The notes below the pieces were generated by a model, which saw only the letters and a list, made by a program, of their open reading frames with translations, was not told the origin of the DNA and searched no databases. Positions 18,146 to 26,410 of a stretch of DNA of 64,000 nucleotides are shown here, one piece after another. Position numbers and translations under genes: made by a program. Source of the stretch: SZUA-36 sp963774415 (lineage in GTDB: Bacteria; Pseudomonadota; Gammaproteobacteria; Xanthomonadales; SZUA-36). The stretch spans positions 124,001 through 188,000 of the forward strand of contig CAVZEU010000001.1 in the NCBI GenBank assembly GCA_963774415.1. The letters run 5' to 3'. How positions within the stretch are numbered: position 1 is the stretch's first letter; each line of letters begins with the position of its first letter.

Positions 18146-18332
18146 GTTCCCGAACCGGCGGCCCTACGGGCTGCCCGCACAGCCGTCCCGTTCTTACGGG
18201 GCCGGCCTCACAGGGCGTTCTGCCCTGGGCGGCCTGTCATGGGCATCCCGCCCATGACACCCCTGAACGGTTCGCCTCGGTGCGGCGCCTCCAGGTCACC
18301 CGGACTCAACGGCCGGCGGGTGCTTTCACCGG
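18146..18332. repeat. Dispersed hairpin-rich repeat, copy A (in the 361-base gap 18036-18396)
   Basis: Bases 18146-18214 align without gaps to 38983-39051 (58 of 69 identical), and 18291-18332 to 39061-39102 (35 of 42). Copy A has 67 more bases between the two blocks, holding CAGGGC-N5-GCCCTG (18211-18227) and the perfect hairpin TGTCATGGGC-ATCCC-GCCCATGACA (18235-18259). Base changes in the first block keep the stem GCGGCCC/GGGCNGC paired. No open frame is shared. I see no gene in this gap. Confidence 0.75.
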
Positions 18333-18396
18333 CCCGGGCGAAGTAACCGCCAATCACCCGGACACCAGGTGTGAATAACGTTACTGAAATTTTCAG

Positions 18397-19341
18397 CTAG
18401 CCCTCGGTCGCCCGGTGCCGCAGCCACAGCGCGCCGCCGAGGAAGACGGCGGCGACCGCCAGGCCGATCAGCATATTGGTCGACAACAGGCGATCCAGCA
18501 TGTTCGCCAGCGTCACGTCGTGGTCGAAGGCGCTGCTGACGGGGACTCCCAGGGCGACGATGTCATGGCCCCGGTTGTCGGCCGACATGATCAGGGGACT
18601 GTTGACGAACCATTCGCCGATGACGCCAAACAGTTTCTTCTGCAGCGTGAACGTCTGCAGGAACGTGATCCAGACCTGCAGCACTGCGAACACCACGGGC
18701 GGCAGGGTCGCGAACAGCAGCGGTATGCGCGGCGCGAACGCGGACACCAACATCAGCCAGCCGTAGAGCGGCAGGGCCCAAATCGATTGCGCCATGTAGC
18801 TCGCCAATACCAGGGCCCACGCCTTGAACGGATGCCCGAGGCTGAGAAACAGCGTCCACGGGTTTTCACCCAGTGACAGTACCACCACTGAAGTTATGAG
18901 CATCATGGTGATATGGATCAGGACGTAGACGACCCAGAAGATCAGCGGCGCGACCACCATGGCCGAGAGCAGTTTCGATGCGACGGTCAGCGTGTCGGAG
19001 GCCGGCAGCGACTTCCAGAACAGGATGCTGCGGTCCTTGCGGTCGTCGTAGAGGCAGCCCAGAAGATAGAAGAAGACGACGAAGCCGAGAACCACCGAGA
19101 ACATGGACGACATCGCCAGCGTGGATTCGTACAGGAACTTGCCACGTACGGCGGGGTCCTGCCCGGCGGCAAAATGAATCAGTTCCCGGAGTGTTTGAAA
19201 TTCGTTGTCGAAATGGTTGAAGGTGATGATGAACATCAGCATCCCGGCCAGGTAAATGCCGCCGACCACGATCGGGGTGGTGCGGAAGGCGCCCTTGTTT
19301 TCCCAGAATTCCCGCTTGATGAGGGCCAGCAGGCGATTCAT
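18397..19341 (-). CDS. ABC-2 type transporter permease subunit
   Basis: This is a 314-residue inner-membrane permease. Hydrophobic segments lie near residues 22-42, 75-97, 115-140, 145-165, 185-215 and 290-308, in the usual six-span ABC-2 layout. Long loops, one ending in DNRGHDIVALGVPV, lie on the outer face. Its start overlaps the ATPase stop by ATGA, so the two are translationally coupled and form an ABC exporter or membrane-remodelling complex. Systems with a YtrA-type GntR regulator commonly respond to cell-wall stress. The substrate is unknown. Confidence 0.87.
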   Translation of the reverse strand: MNRLLALIKREFWENKGAFRTTPIVVGGIYLAGMLMFIITFNHFDNEFQTLRELIHFAAGQDPAVRGKFLYESTLAMSSMFSVVLGFVVFFYLLGCLYDDRKDRSILFWKSLPASDTLTVASKLLSAMVVAPLIFWVVYVLIHITMMLITSVVVLSLGENPWTLFLSLGHPFKAWALVLASYMAQSIWALPLYGWLMLVSAFAPRIPLLFATLPPVVFAVLQVWITFLQTFTLQKKLFGVIGEWFVNSPLIMSADNRGHDIVALGVPVSSAFDHDVTLANMLDRLLSTNMLIGLAVAAVFLGGALWLRHRATEG

Positions 19342-20195
19342 GCTTCACCTCCGTTCATGGTGGCCACGAAGAGGTCGGCAACGCTGGGCGTGCGCACCTC
19401 GCCGAGCTGTTGGAGCTGCGCTCTGTCGCCCTGGTCGAAAAGGAATATGTGACGCCCGAACAATTCACGCTCGCTCAGCGGATGCATGCCGCGCGCCGCC
19501 TCGACGCCGCCCGGCCCGGCCATCAGCTCACAGTAACGATCCTGCACCTCATCCATGCTGCAATCGAGGACGATGCGGCCTTCCTTGATGAAGATCAGGT
19601 CGGTCAGGATGTGTTCCACTTCTTCGACCTGGTGGGTGGTGATGACGATGGTGCGCTGTTCATCGAAGTAATCGTTCAACAGGTTCGTGTAGAACTGTTT
19701 ACGGTAGAGAATGTCGAGGCCGAGCGTGGGTTCGTCGAGCACCAGCAGGTTGACGTCGATGGCCATGACGATCGCCAGGTGCAGTTGCGCGACCATACCC
19801 TTGGAAAGCTGCTTGACGCGCTGCTCCGGCGTCACCTTGGTCGAGGCGAGGTAGCGCAGGCATTTCTCGCGCCTGAACCTGGGATGTATCTGCTCGGTCA
19901 GCTCGATGAGCTGCCAGACCTTGATCCAGCGCGGCAAAACCGCCACGTCGGCGATGAAGCATACGTCTTCCATCAGCGCCGCACGGTCCCTGGCGGGGCT
20001 CTTGCCCAGCACGCTCAGCTTTCCGTCGTAGGTGGTCAGGCCCAGTATGGCTTTCAGCGCGGAAGTTTTGCCGGCGCCGTTCGGGCCGATCAGACCGACG
20101 ATACGCCCGGGTGGTATCCTGAGGTCAATGGCGTCAACCGCAACGGTGCGCTTGTAGCGCTTGGTCAGGCCATGGGCCTCGATGACGTAGTTCAT
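19338..20195 (-). CDS. ABC transporter ATP-binding protein (YtrB-like)
   Basis: This is a 285-residue ATPase. Walker A is GLIGPNGAGKTSALK (about residues 36-50), the signature loop is QLSKGMVAQLHLA (a divergent LSGGQ) and Walker B is LLVLDEPTLGLD, followed by the switch histidine in VITTHQVEEVE. The start at 20195 gives MNYVIEAHGLTKRYKR and overlaps the GntR stop by ATGA; the frame is open further upstream but runs into gntR. The order GntR-ATPase-permease with 4-base overlaps at both joints shows a single translationally coupled unit. Confidence 0.92.
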   Translation of the reverse strand: MNYVIEAHGLTKRYKRTVAVDAIDLRIPPGRIVGLIGPNGAGKTSALKAILGLTTYDGKLSVLGKSPARDRAALMEDVCFIADVAVLPRWIKVWQLIELTEQIHPRFRREKCLRYLASTKVTPEQRVKQLSKGMVAQLHLAIVMAIDVNLLVLDEPTLGLDILYRKQFYTNLLNDYFDEQRTIVITTHQVEEVEHILTDLIFIKEGRIVLDCSMDEVQDRYCELMAGPGGVEAARGMHPLSERELFGRHIFLFDQGDRAQLQQLGEVRTPSVADLFVATMNGGEA

Positions 20196-20566
20196 GAGGA
20201 CGAATCCTTTGTTGCCGGGAGCGACTCGATCAAATCCGTGATGTCGAGGTTCAGTTGCTGGATGCGTTTGAGCGTGGCGGGCCACTCTTCATGAATGAAT
20301 TTTTGCCGCTCGCTCTCGATCAGTTTTTGGCGCGCTCCGGGGCGAACGAACATTCCCAGACCGCGCCTCTTTTCGACCACGCCGTCGTCCACCAGCGCCT
20401 GGTAGGACTTCGAGACCGTGATCGGGTTGAGTTGAAAGTCGGTCGCCACGGTACGCACGGAGGGCAGGGCATCACCTTCGCCGAGCGTGCCGTCCAGTAT
20501 CATGGCGATCGTACGCTCTTTCAGTTGCCAGTATATTGGCTGGCTGTCATTCCACTGTGCGGTCAT
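20192..20566 (-). CDS. GntR-family regulator, YtrA subfamily
   Basis: This is a 124-residue regulator made of the GntR winged helix (about residues 8-75, with GDALPSVRTVATDFQLNPIT and a VVEKRRGLGMFV wing) plus a short helical C-terminus of about 45 residues. The small C-domain is characteristic of the YtrA subfamily, which represses its own operon. A matching inverted repeat lies at 20872-20893 before the first gene of this operon. It overlaps the downstream ATPase by 4 bases. Confidence 0.9.
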   Translation of the reverse strand: MTAQWNDSQPIYWQLKERTIAMILDGTLGEGDALPSVRTVATDFQLNPITVSKSYQALVDDGVVEKRRGLGMFVRPGARQKLIESERQKFIHEEWPATLKRIQQLNLDITDLIESLPATKDSSS

Positions 20567-20595
20567 ATCGGTGCAGTGTTCCGCGCGGACCCGGG

Positions 20596-20835
20596 TCAGC
20601 CGTGTCGGAACAGCAGCAATCCCAGGTTCAGCCCGCGGCGATGGTGCTTGGCGGAGTTGTCGATAACGTCATTGCCCTGCTTGCCTGCCTCTGCCTTCGG
20701 TCTGTCGTCAGGCGCGGAGGTATAGCCATCCTGCTTGCCGGAGAAGTCGGCGACGCTGCTGCCCAGGAGCATGACGGCGGCGATGATGGCCAGGCTGTTG
20801 GGGATGCGAACCCTGTGCTGCGTTATGAAATTCAT
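20596..20835 (-). CDS. Small exported or membrane-anchored hypothetical protein, first gene of the GntR/ABC operon
   Basis: This is a 79-residue protein with a strong ribosome site (GAGGTG, 7 bases before ATG 20835). Residues 12-30 (PNSLAIIAAVMLLGSSVAD) form a signal or anchor segment. The middle is polar (DDRPKAEAGKQGND) and the end is HHRRGLNLGLLLFRHG. I do not recognise a named family. It starts 37 bases after the GntR operator and ends 29 bases before gntR, so it should be the first product of the operon. It may sense or cap the ABC system, but that is speculation. Confidence 0.6.
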   Translation of the reverse strand: MNFITQHRVRIPNSLAIIAAVMLLGSSVADFSGKQDGYTSAPDDRPKAEAGKQGNDVIDNSAKHHRRGLNLGLLLFRHG

Positions 20836-20871
20836 TGTTGTTCACCTCATGTTCAAGGCATTTGAATCTTG

Positions 20872-20893
20872 GTGTTGTAGTGAAGTATAACAC
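20872..20893. promoter_or_regulatory. Putative GntR (YtrA-type) operator
   Basis: GTGTTGTA-N6-TATAACAC is an inverted repeat with one mismatch in eight arm positions. It lies 37 bases upstream of the first ORF of the GntR/ABC operon. Arms of the GTGTNNTA type fit the GntR family. Confidence 0.6.
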
Positions 20894-20949
20894 TAAAAAA
20901 AGCGAATGCAAACATTTTTCGGCGGCGAACGAGGGCGGGCGCATGACGG

Positions 20950-22359
20950 TCACGGCTCGAGCCGGCGCTTGCGTGTCCCGGCCCAGGCCAACAGCAGCGC
21001 CAACAGCATCGGCAGGTAGCGCTCGGCCACGTCACCCGGCGTGGTCGTGGTCCAGTTGAGGACAACGGTCAGGAAAAAGCCTGTCGTCATCGCGGCGATC
21101 CGCCAGGGCGGCCTGACCGGCCCGCGCCACAGGGTCACGGCCAGCAGCGGGCCGAACGCGGCCGCCAGCGCTTGCCAGGCGAACAATACACGGTTGAAGA
21201 TGGCGGCGGGCGAGGTCAGCGCCAGCGCCACTGCGCACAGGCCAATCAGCAACACCACGACGCGCGCCTGGCGGAGTGTGTCCCGCGTTGCCATGCGGCC
21301 GTTGCGCATATCGTGACTGACGCTGGCCGCAGCGACCAGCAACTGGCTGTCGGTCGTGGACATGATGGCGGAGAGGATCGCGGAAACCATGATGCCGGCC
21401 AGGGCCGACGGCAATAACAGCGTGGCCAGGGCGAACAGTACCTGCTCACCGTTGCCGAGCGTGTTCACGAGTATACGGCCTGACCATCCCAGCACGACCA
21501 TGCCGGTATAGATAATGACAGCCCAGGTCACTGCAATCTGCCTGGCTCGGGGAATGTCCCGCTCGTCTTCCATCGCCATGAAACGATTGACCACGTGGGG
21601 CTGGCCGGGGTAACCGAGACCGATTCCGGCCAGGCCGAGAACGAAACCCACAGCGGCGGGCAGCTGTGCCTGCCCGGTCCAGGCCATCAGCATCGACGTG
21701 TGCTCGGCCGTGAGGTTTTGCGCGAGTGCCGCGGGCCCGCCGGCGGCGATGACGGCGGTAACCGGCAGCAGTATTGCGCTGGCGGCCATCAGGATTCCCT
21801 GCAACTGGTCGGTGACGCTGGCTGCCCAGAAGCCGCCGAGGATGACATATGCGAGCACGATGGCGGCGCCGAGAACGATGGCCGTGACCGGGCCGATGCC
21901 GAATGCGCTCGAAAATGTGTGACCGGCGGCCTGGAATTGCGCCGCGATGTAAAAAGTGAAGGAAAACAGGATGATTGCAGAACCTGTGCGCATGATGGCC
22001 CTGCGCGCCGGGTCGCTGGGCGGGCCGGCGAGAAACTCGGTCAGTGTCAATGCGTCGTGTTCACGGCTCTGCCGCCACAACCGCGGCGCGATCCAGTACC
22101 AGTTGATCAAAAAGCCCAGCAGCGTCGAAGGGATCAGCCAGACCGCGGGCAGTCCCCAGTTGAAGGCGGCCCCCGAGACGCCGAGCAGGCTCCAGGCCGA
22201 GGACGAACTCGCCGATGCGCTCAGCGCCGCTACGCTTGGGCCGAGCTTGCGCCCGCCGAGATAAAAGTCCTCGTTGTCTTCCGTGCGCCGGCTGGCCCAC
22301 CACCCGATCAGCAGTAAAAGCAATTGGTAAACGATCAGCGTGCCGATCAATACGCTCAT
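20950..22359 (-). CDS. Sodium:solute symporter (SSS family, PutP-like)
   Basis: This is a 469-residue Na+-coupled importer with about 13 transmembrane segments and the LeuT-like SSS fold. The N-terminus YQLLLLLIGWWASRR, the segment TEDNEDFYLGGRKLGP and the run SASASSSSAWSLLGVSGAAF correspond to the first two PutP helices and the conserved Ser-rich Na+ region. GLGYPGQPHVVNRFMAMED matches the PutP/PanF loop. The substrate could be proline, another amino acid or a carboxylate. The gene is divergent from the FKBP gene, and its stop lies 56 bases before the start of an AT-rich regulatory gap. Confidence 0.9.
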   Translation of the reverse strand: MSVLIGTLIVYQLLLLLIGWWASRRTEDNEDFYLGGRKLGPSVAALSASASSSSAWSLLGVSGAAFNWGLPAVWLIPSTLLGFLINWYWIAPRLWRQSREHDALTLTEFLAGPPSDPARRAIMRTGSAIILFSFTFYIAAQFQAAGHTFSSAFGIGPVTAIVLGAAIVLAYVILGGFWAASVTDQLQGILMAASAILLPVTAVIAAGGPAALAQNLTAEHTSMLMAWTGQAQLPAAVGFVLGLAGIGLGYPGQPHVVNRFMAMEDERDIPRARQIAVTWAVIIYTGMVVLGWSGRILVNTLGNGEQVLFALATLLLPSALAGIMVSAILSAIMSTTDSQLLVAAASVSHDMRNGRMATRDTLRQARVVVLLIGLCAVALALTSPAAIFNRVLFAWQALAAAFGPLLAVTLWRGPVRPPWRIAAMTTGFFLTVVLNWTTTTPGDVAERYLPMLLALLLAWAGTRKRRLEP

Positions 22360-22442
22360 TCTCTTCGCCTGCAGTGAAATGGCCGTAGTGTATTACAAGT
22401 GGGCCGGATGCAAGCGATTCCGCTTTGTGTCTGCCTCGGATT

Positions 22443-22473
22443 GGAACGTTTTAATTGCACTGAGGGTCTGTAA
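22443..22473 (+). promoter_or_regulatory. Sigma-E-like promoter before the FKBP gene
   Basis: GGAACGT (22443-22449), a 17-base spacer and TCTGTAA (22467-22473) resemble the sigma-E consensus GGAACTT-N16-TCTGA, with one -35 mismatch and one extra spacer base. The FKBP start is 41 bases downstream. In Escherichia coli the periplasmic FKBP gene fkpA is a sigma-E target, and this window also encodes RpoE. Confidence 0.45.
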
Positions 22474-22513
22474 TGTGGACAATTCGCAAACAGATTCTCA
22501 GGAGCAATACTTT

Positions 22514-23230
22514 ATGAACTTGATCAAATGGGGCCTCGTTCTGGCCTCCATCGCCCTTTCGCTGAACGCATGGAGCGCCGAACTGAAGACGGAGCAGCAG
22601 AAACTGGGTTATATCATCGGCATGGACATCGGCAAGTCGCTGCGCGAGCAGGCGTCGGACGTTGACCTGGATGCATTGATGGAAGCCATTCAAACGACCT
22701 TTCATGGCGAAAAGCCCAGGATGACGCCCGAAGAGGCTGCCGCGGTGCGCAAGGCGTACATTGAGAAGAGAAAGCAGGAGCAGGCTGCCGAAAAGGCCAA
22801 GGTCGGCGCCACGAACCTGGCCGAAGGGCAAAAATTCCTGGCTGAAAACAAGACAAAGCCGGGCGTCAAGACCACAGCCTCCGGTCTCCAGTACGAAGTC
22901 ATCAAGATGGGTGACGGCCCCAAACCGAAGTCTACGGATACGGTCAAGGTCAATTACCGCGGCACCTTGCTCAATGGTACCGAGTTCGACAGTTCCTACG
23001 CGCGCAAGGAACCCATTTCCTTTGCGCTCGATCGCGTCATTCCCGGCTGGACCGAGGGTCTGCAGTTGATGCCGGTCGGCAGCAAATTCAAGTTCTTCGT
23101 CAAGCCGGAACTGGCCTACGGAGAGAACGGTGGGGGCCCCATTCCGCCTAATGCGACCTTGATTTTCGACGTGGAGTTGCTGGGTATCGAAGACGGCAAA
23201 GAAGGCGCCAAAGAAGACGCCAAAAAGTAG
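22514..23230 (+). CDS. Periplasmic FKBP-type peptidyl-prolyl isomerase (FkpA/Mip-like)
   Basis: This is a 238-residue cis-trans prolyl isomerase and chaperone. A signal peptide (residues 1-22, ending LNAWSA) precedes a helical dimerisation domain (about 25-125, starting LKTEQQKLGYIIGMDIG). The FKBP domain (about 135-228) contains DTVKVNYRGTLLNGTEFDSS, VIPGWTEGLQLMPVGSKFKF and AYGENGGGPIPPNATLIFDV. A charged Lys/Glu tail ends the protein. The start at 22514 follows GGAG and gives the signal peptide; the frame extends to 22340 only by chance. It is likely under envelope-stress control. Confidence 0.93.
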   Translation: MNLIKWGLVLASIALSLNAWSAELKTEQQKLGYIIGMDIGKSLREQASDVDLDALMEAIQTTFHGEKPRMTPEEAAAVRKAYIEKRKQEQAAEKAKVGATNLAEGQKFLAENKTKPGVKTTASGLQYEVIKMGDGPKPKSTDTVKVNYRGTLLNGTEFDSSYARKEPISFALDRVIPGWTEGLQLMPVGSKFKFFVKPELAYGENGGGPIPPNATLIFDVELLGIEDGKEGAKEDAKK

Positions 23231-23428
23231 CAAGCCCGGATCGCGCCCGGCCGGCACTGGCCGGTGCGGTCCCAACGCGTTTGTTCGACACAAGGTTCAT
23301 GGTGCGGTCAGGGTCGTTTCTGGGGTCGATTTTTTTTAATCAACCCTGGGGTGCCGACAACCCTGGCCGCGCCACCATATGCTTTCCTTCCCGGATTACC
23401 TGAAAAGCAAAGCTGAAAGAGCAGAACG

Positions 23429-23959
23429 ATGAGCCGCAGTCTGAAAGAGCAATTGCTGGCGCTGGGCCTGAAATCGAGTACCGCGGACCCCAAACCGGGT
23501 AAAGCCCCGCCAAGACGGCGCAGCAAGCGAACCGCCGCCGGCACCCGGAATGAAATCTCCCTGGATCAGGCGTTCCGCGCTCGCGAACAGGAAGAGCGCC
23601 GCGCCACGAAGCAGGCGCAGGCCGAGAAGCGTGAGCAGGAACGCCGGCGCCGGCAAGTCAATCAGAAAATTCGCACCCTGGTGGAGCAGCACGCCATGCG
23701 GGATGAGGCGGCGGACTGCAAGCGGCATTTCCTGTACAAGGGTCGCATCCGCAGCGTCCTCGCGACCGCCGAGCAGATTCGCGCGATCAACCGCGGCGAA
23801 CTGGGCGTGGTGCACCTGCGCGGCCATTACCATCTGCTGCCGGCGGCACAGGTGCTCGCGGTGCGACAATTCGCGCCGGAGCACGTACCGGACCTAGAGG
23901 GTCAGGAAACGTCGGCAGAGGAGCGCGACCATCCCGTGCCCGACGATCTGATCTGGTAG
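23429..23959 (+). CDS. DUF2058 family protein (YaiL-like)
   Basis: This is a 176-residue cytosolic protein of the DUF2058 family, widespread in gammaproteobacteria and of unknown function. The N-terminal half is a basic coiled coil (SLKEQLLALGLKSS, then RAREQEERRATKQAQAEKR). The C-terminal half holds the conserved KGRIRSVLATAEQIRAINRG and VHLRGHYHLLPA segments. It stands alone between the FKBP gene and the convergent cytochrome gene. Homologues have been noted near nucleoid-associated factors, but I cannot assign a role. Confidence 0.85.
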   Translation: MSRSLKEQLLALGLKSSTADPKPGKAPPRRRSKRTAAGTRNEISLDQAFRAREQEERRATKQAQAEKREQERRRRQVNQKIRTLVEQHAMRDEAADCKRHFLYKGRIRSVLATAEQIRAINRGELGVVHLRGHYHLLPAAQVLAVRQFAPEHVPDLEGQETSAEERDHPVPDDLIW

Positions 23960-23985
23960 CGCCCAAGCGCGCGGCTCATCCGCGC

Positions 23986-24303
23986 TCACTTGCCAAGGCT
24001 GGAATAGTAAGCTGCCAGGTCCGCCATCTCCTCGGCGCTCAGGTCCTCGGTGATCATCGGCATGACCGCGTCTTCGTCCACACCTTCACCGCTCTTGAAC
24101 TTCTCGAGCGCCTGCAGCAGCGCCTGCTCGCTCATGCCCGCGATCGCCGGCCCGTCGGCGCTGCCCTTGCCGTTCTCACCGTGACAGTCAATGCAGCCGG
24201 TAGCCAGGGCCTCGCCCTTGGCCGCGTCGCCGCCTGCCTGCACTGTGGTTGTGGCCAGGGCCAGGGCGAACATGGCCGCCATTAGCAGGTATCTCGTTGA
24301 CAT
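23986..24303 (-). CDS. Small periplasmic c-type cytochrome (class I, c4/c553-like)
   Basis: This is a 105-residue monoheme electron carrier. A signal peptide (residues 1-23, ending TTVQAG) leads to the heme motif CIDCHG (about residues 37-42). A distal Met is probably within AVMPMI near residue 80, then the C-terminal helix LSAEEMADLAAYYSSL. Length fits single-domain cytochrome c553 or half of a c4. A strong AAGGAG lies 8 bases before the start. It is transcribed towards the DUF2058 gene. Confidence 0.92.
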   Translation of the reverse strand: MSTRYLLMAAMFALALATTTVQAGGDAAKGEALATGCIDCHGENGKGSADGPAIAGMSEQALLQALEKFKSGEGVDEDAVMPMITEDLSAEEMADLAAYYSSLGK

Positions 24304-24441
24304 GGGTATAACTCCTTGTTGAACCAGTGATTAACAGGGCCACCGGCCCCGCGCATGATTGAAGTCTACGCTGCCGTCGCTGAACCCCGGGTGAATACCG
24401 GGTCTGCCCGCATGGCGGCAGCTCAGCGTTGGAGCAGGCGC

Positions 24442-26382
24442 TCAGATGCCGACCTGCAGGCCCACCATCAGCGTTTGCGCGGCCGGGATCTGGTACAGCG
24501 CGGTCGCATCCTGCGAATTGGCGGCCATGCGCACGAAAAGGCGGTCCCGCCACGACGCCATGCCATGACGTTTGCGGCCCGCCAGCAGGTCAACGTGGCC
24601 GATGAAATAACGAATTTCGTTCAGGTCCAGATCCAGGCCCTGCTCGGCGCATTTGGCGAGTTCGGACGGCACGTTCGGCACCTGCATAAAGCCGTAGTGC
24701 AGCACCAAACGGCAGAACCCCTGGTCGAGTTGGGTCAGTTCCATGCGTTCGTCCTGCCGTGTCTTTGGAACCGGCTCGGTGACGACGCTTACGAGGATCA
24801 CGCGCTCGTGCAGGACACCGGTGCTTGCCACCAACTGCTGCAGGGCGGGGGGGGTATGTTCCAGCCGTCCCGTAAAAAATACGGCGACACCCGGCACGCG
24901 CGGTATTTTGTCTCCGCCGAGCCGGCCAATGAAGGTCTCGACCGTGGAAGTCATGTCCGCGATCTGCTCGGTCAGCAGCCCGGCGCCGCGGCGCCAGGTG
25001 GTCATGATGGTAAATAACACGGTCGCCATCAGCAGCGGCAACCAGCCGCCCTGCGGTATCGTGCGCAGGTTGGCGCCGAGGAAACCGAGATCGATGACGA
25101 GGAATCCCAGCAGAAACGCGAGCGAAGACGGCAGGCTCCAGCCGCCGCGTTCGCGCGCCACGTTGTAGGCCAGCACCGTGGTGATGGCCATCGCCGAGTT
25201 GACGGCGACGCCGTACGCCGCGGCCAGGTTGCCCGAGGAGCGGAACGCCAGCACCAGCCCGATGGCCGCGATCATCAGCATCCAGTTGACCGCGGGCAGA
25301 TAGATCTGGCCGTGGGCTTCGGCGGAGGTCTGGGCCACGGTGAGCCGCGGCAGCAAGCCGAGCTGTATGGCCTGGCGGGTCAGGGAAAAGGCGCCGCTGA
25401 TGACCGCCTGCGAGGCGATACAGGTCGCGGCGGTCGCCAGGATGATCAGCGGATACAGTCCCCAGGCAGGCGACAGCTGGTAGAACGGGTTGAGTTCCGA
25501 GCCGGGCGTGGATAGCAACAGGGCGCCCTGGCCGAAGTAATTGATCAACAGCGCCGGCAACACGAAGACAAACCAGACCATGCGGATCGGATGTTTGCCG
25601 AAATGGCCGAGATCCGCATAAAGGGCTTCGCCGCCGGTGGCGACCAAAAATACCGCGTAGATCGCGAAGTAGCCCCTGAAACCGTTGTGGGCAAAAAACT
25701 CGATCGCATATTGCGGATTGATCGCCAGCAGCACCTGCGGCGCCTGCAGGATGCCGCGCACACCCAGTATGGCCAGCACGGCAAACCAGATCAGGGTCAG
25801 CGGGCCGAACATCGCGCCTACCTTGGCCGTGCCGTAACGTTGAATCGCGAACAGGGCGAACAGGATCGCGACCGTGATCGGGATCACGAAGTGTTGTAAT
25901 TGGGGCGCGGCGACCTGCAGGCCTTCGACCGCACTGAGCACCGAGATCGCCGGTGTGATCATGACCCCGCCGTACAGCATCGAGGCGCCCAAAATACCCA
26001 GCAAAATCAGCACGCGCCGCAGCCTGCGCTGGTCCCGGTCGATGCGTAAAAGCGCCAGCAGCGCGAAGGTGCCACCTTCGCCCCGGTTATCCGCCCGCAG
26101 TATGAAAACCATGTATTTGAGGGAAATGACCAGCAGCAACGTCCAGAATATCAGCGACAGTATGCCGAGCACATTGCCGCTGGTAACGGGGATCGGGCTG
26201 TGGCCCGCAAAGCTCTCGCGCAGGGCGTAAATCGGGCTGGTGCCGATATCGCCGTAGACCACGCCGAGCACGGCGACGGCAAGCGTCGCAAAGGGTTGGT
26301 TTTGCGGGGCTGCGTGCCGCGCCAGCGCTTGCGCCGCTTCCTGGACGTTACGCCCGGCTTCGTTTTTGTGATTGCTCGGCAT
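24442..26382 (-). CDS. kup: Low-affinity K+ transporter Kup
   Basis: This is a 646-residue K+:H+ symporter of the KUP/HAK/KT family. The hallmark GVVYGDIGTSPIYALRE is at about residues 40-56 and RADNRGEGGTFALLALL at about 95-111. Twelve predicted transmembrane segments are followed by a cytosolic C-terminal domain of about 190 residues. Length and motifs match bacterial Kup. It begins 28 bases after the metH stop on the same strand, so read-through from the metH unit is possible. Confidence 0.95.
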   Translation of the reverse strand: MPSNHKNEAGRNVQEAAQALARHAAPQNQPFATLAVAVLGVVYGDIGTSPIYALRESFAGHSPIPVTSGNVLGILSLIFWTLLLVISLKYMVFILRADNRGEGGTFALLALLRIDRDQRRLRRVLILLGILGASMLYGGVMITPAISVLSAVEGLQVAAPQLQHFVIPITVAILFALFAIQRYGTAKVGAMFGPLTLIWFAVLAILGVRGILQAPQVLLAINPQYAIEFFAHNGFRGYFAIYAVFLVATGGEALYADLGHFGKHPIRMVWFVFVLPALLINYFGQGALLLSTPGSELNPFYQLSPAWGLYPLIILATAATCIASQAVISGAFSLTRQAIQLGLLPRLTVAQTSAEAHGQIYLPAVNWMLMIAAIGLVLAFRSSGNLAAAYGVAVNSAMAITTVLAYNVARERGGWSLPSSLAFLLGFLVIDLGFLGANLRTIPQGGWLPLLMATVLFTIMTTWRRGAGLLTEQIADMTSTVETFIGRLGGDKIPRVPGVAVFFTGRLEHTPPALQQLVASTGVLHERVILVSVVTEPVPKTRQDERMELTQLDQGFCRLVLHYGFMQVPNVPSELAKCAEQGLDLDLNEIRYFIGHVDLLAGRKRHGMASWRDRLFVRMAANSQDATALYQIPAAQTLMVGLQVGI

Positions 26383-26410
26383 CGGTCTTCCTCGGGCGCG
26401 TGGTCGCGGA

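Noticed and set aside
23308..23350. GGGTCGATT / AATCAACCC hairpin as the FKBP terminator
   Set aside because: The T run is the loop rather than following the stem, and one arm position mismatches. Too weak to call.
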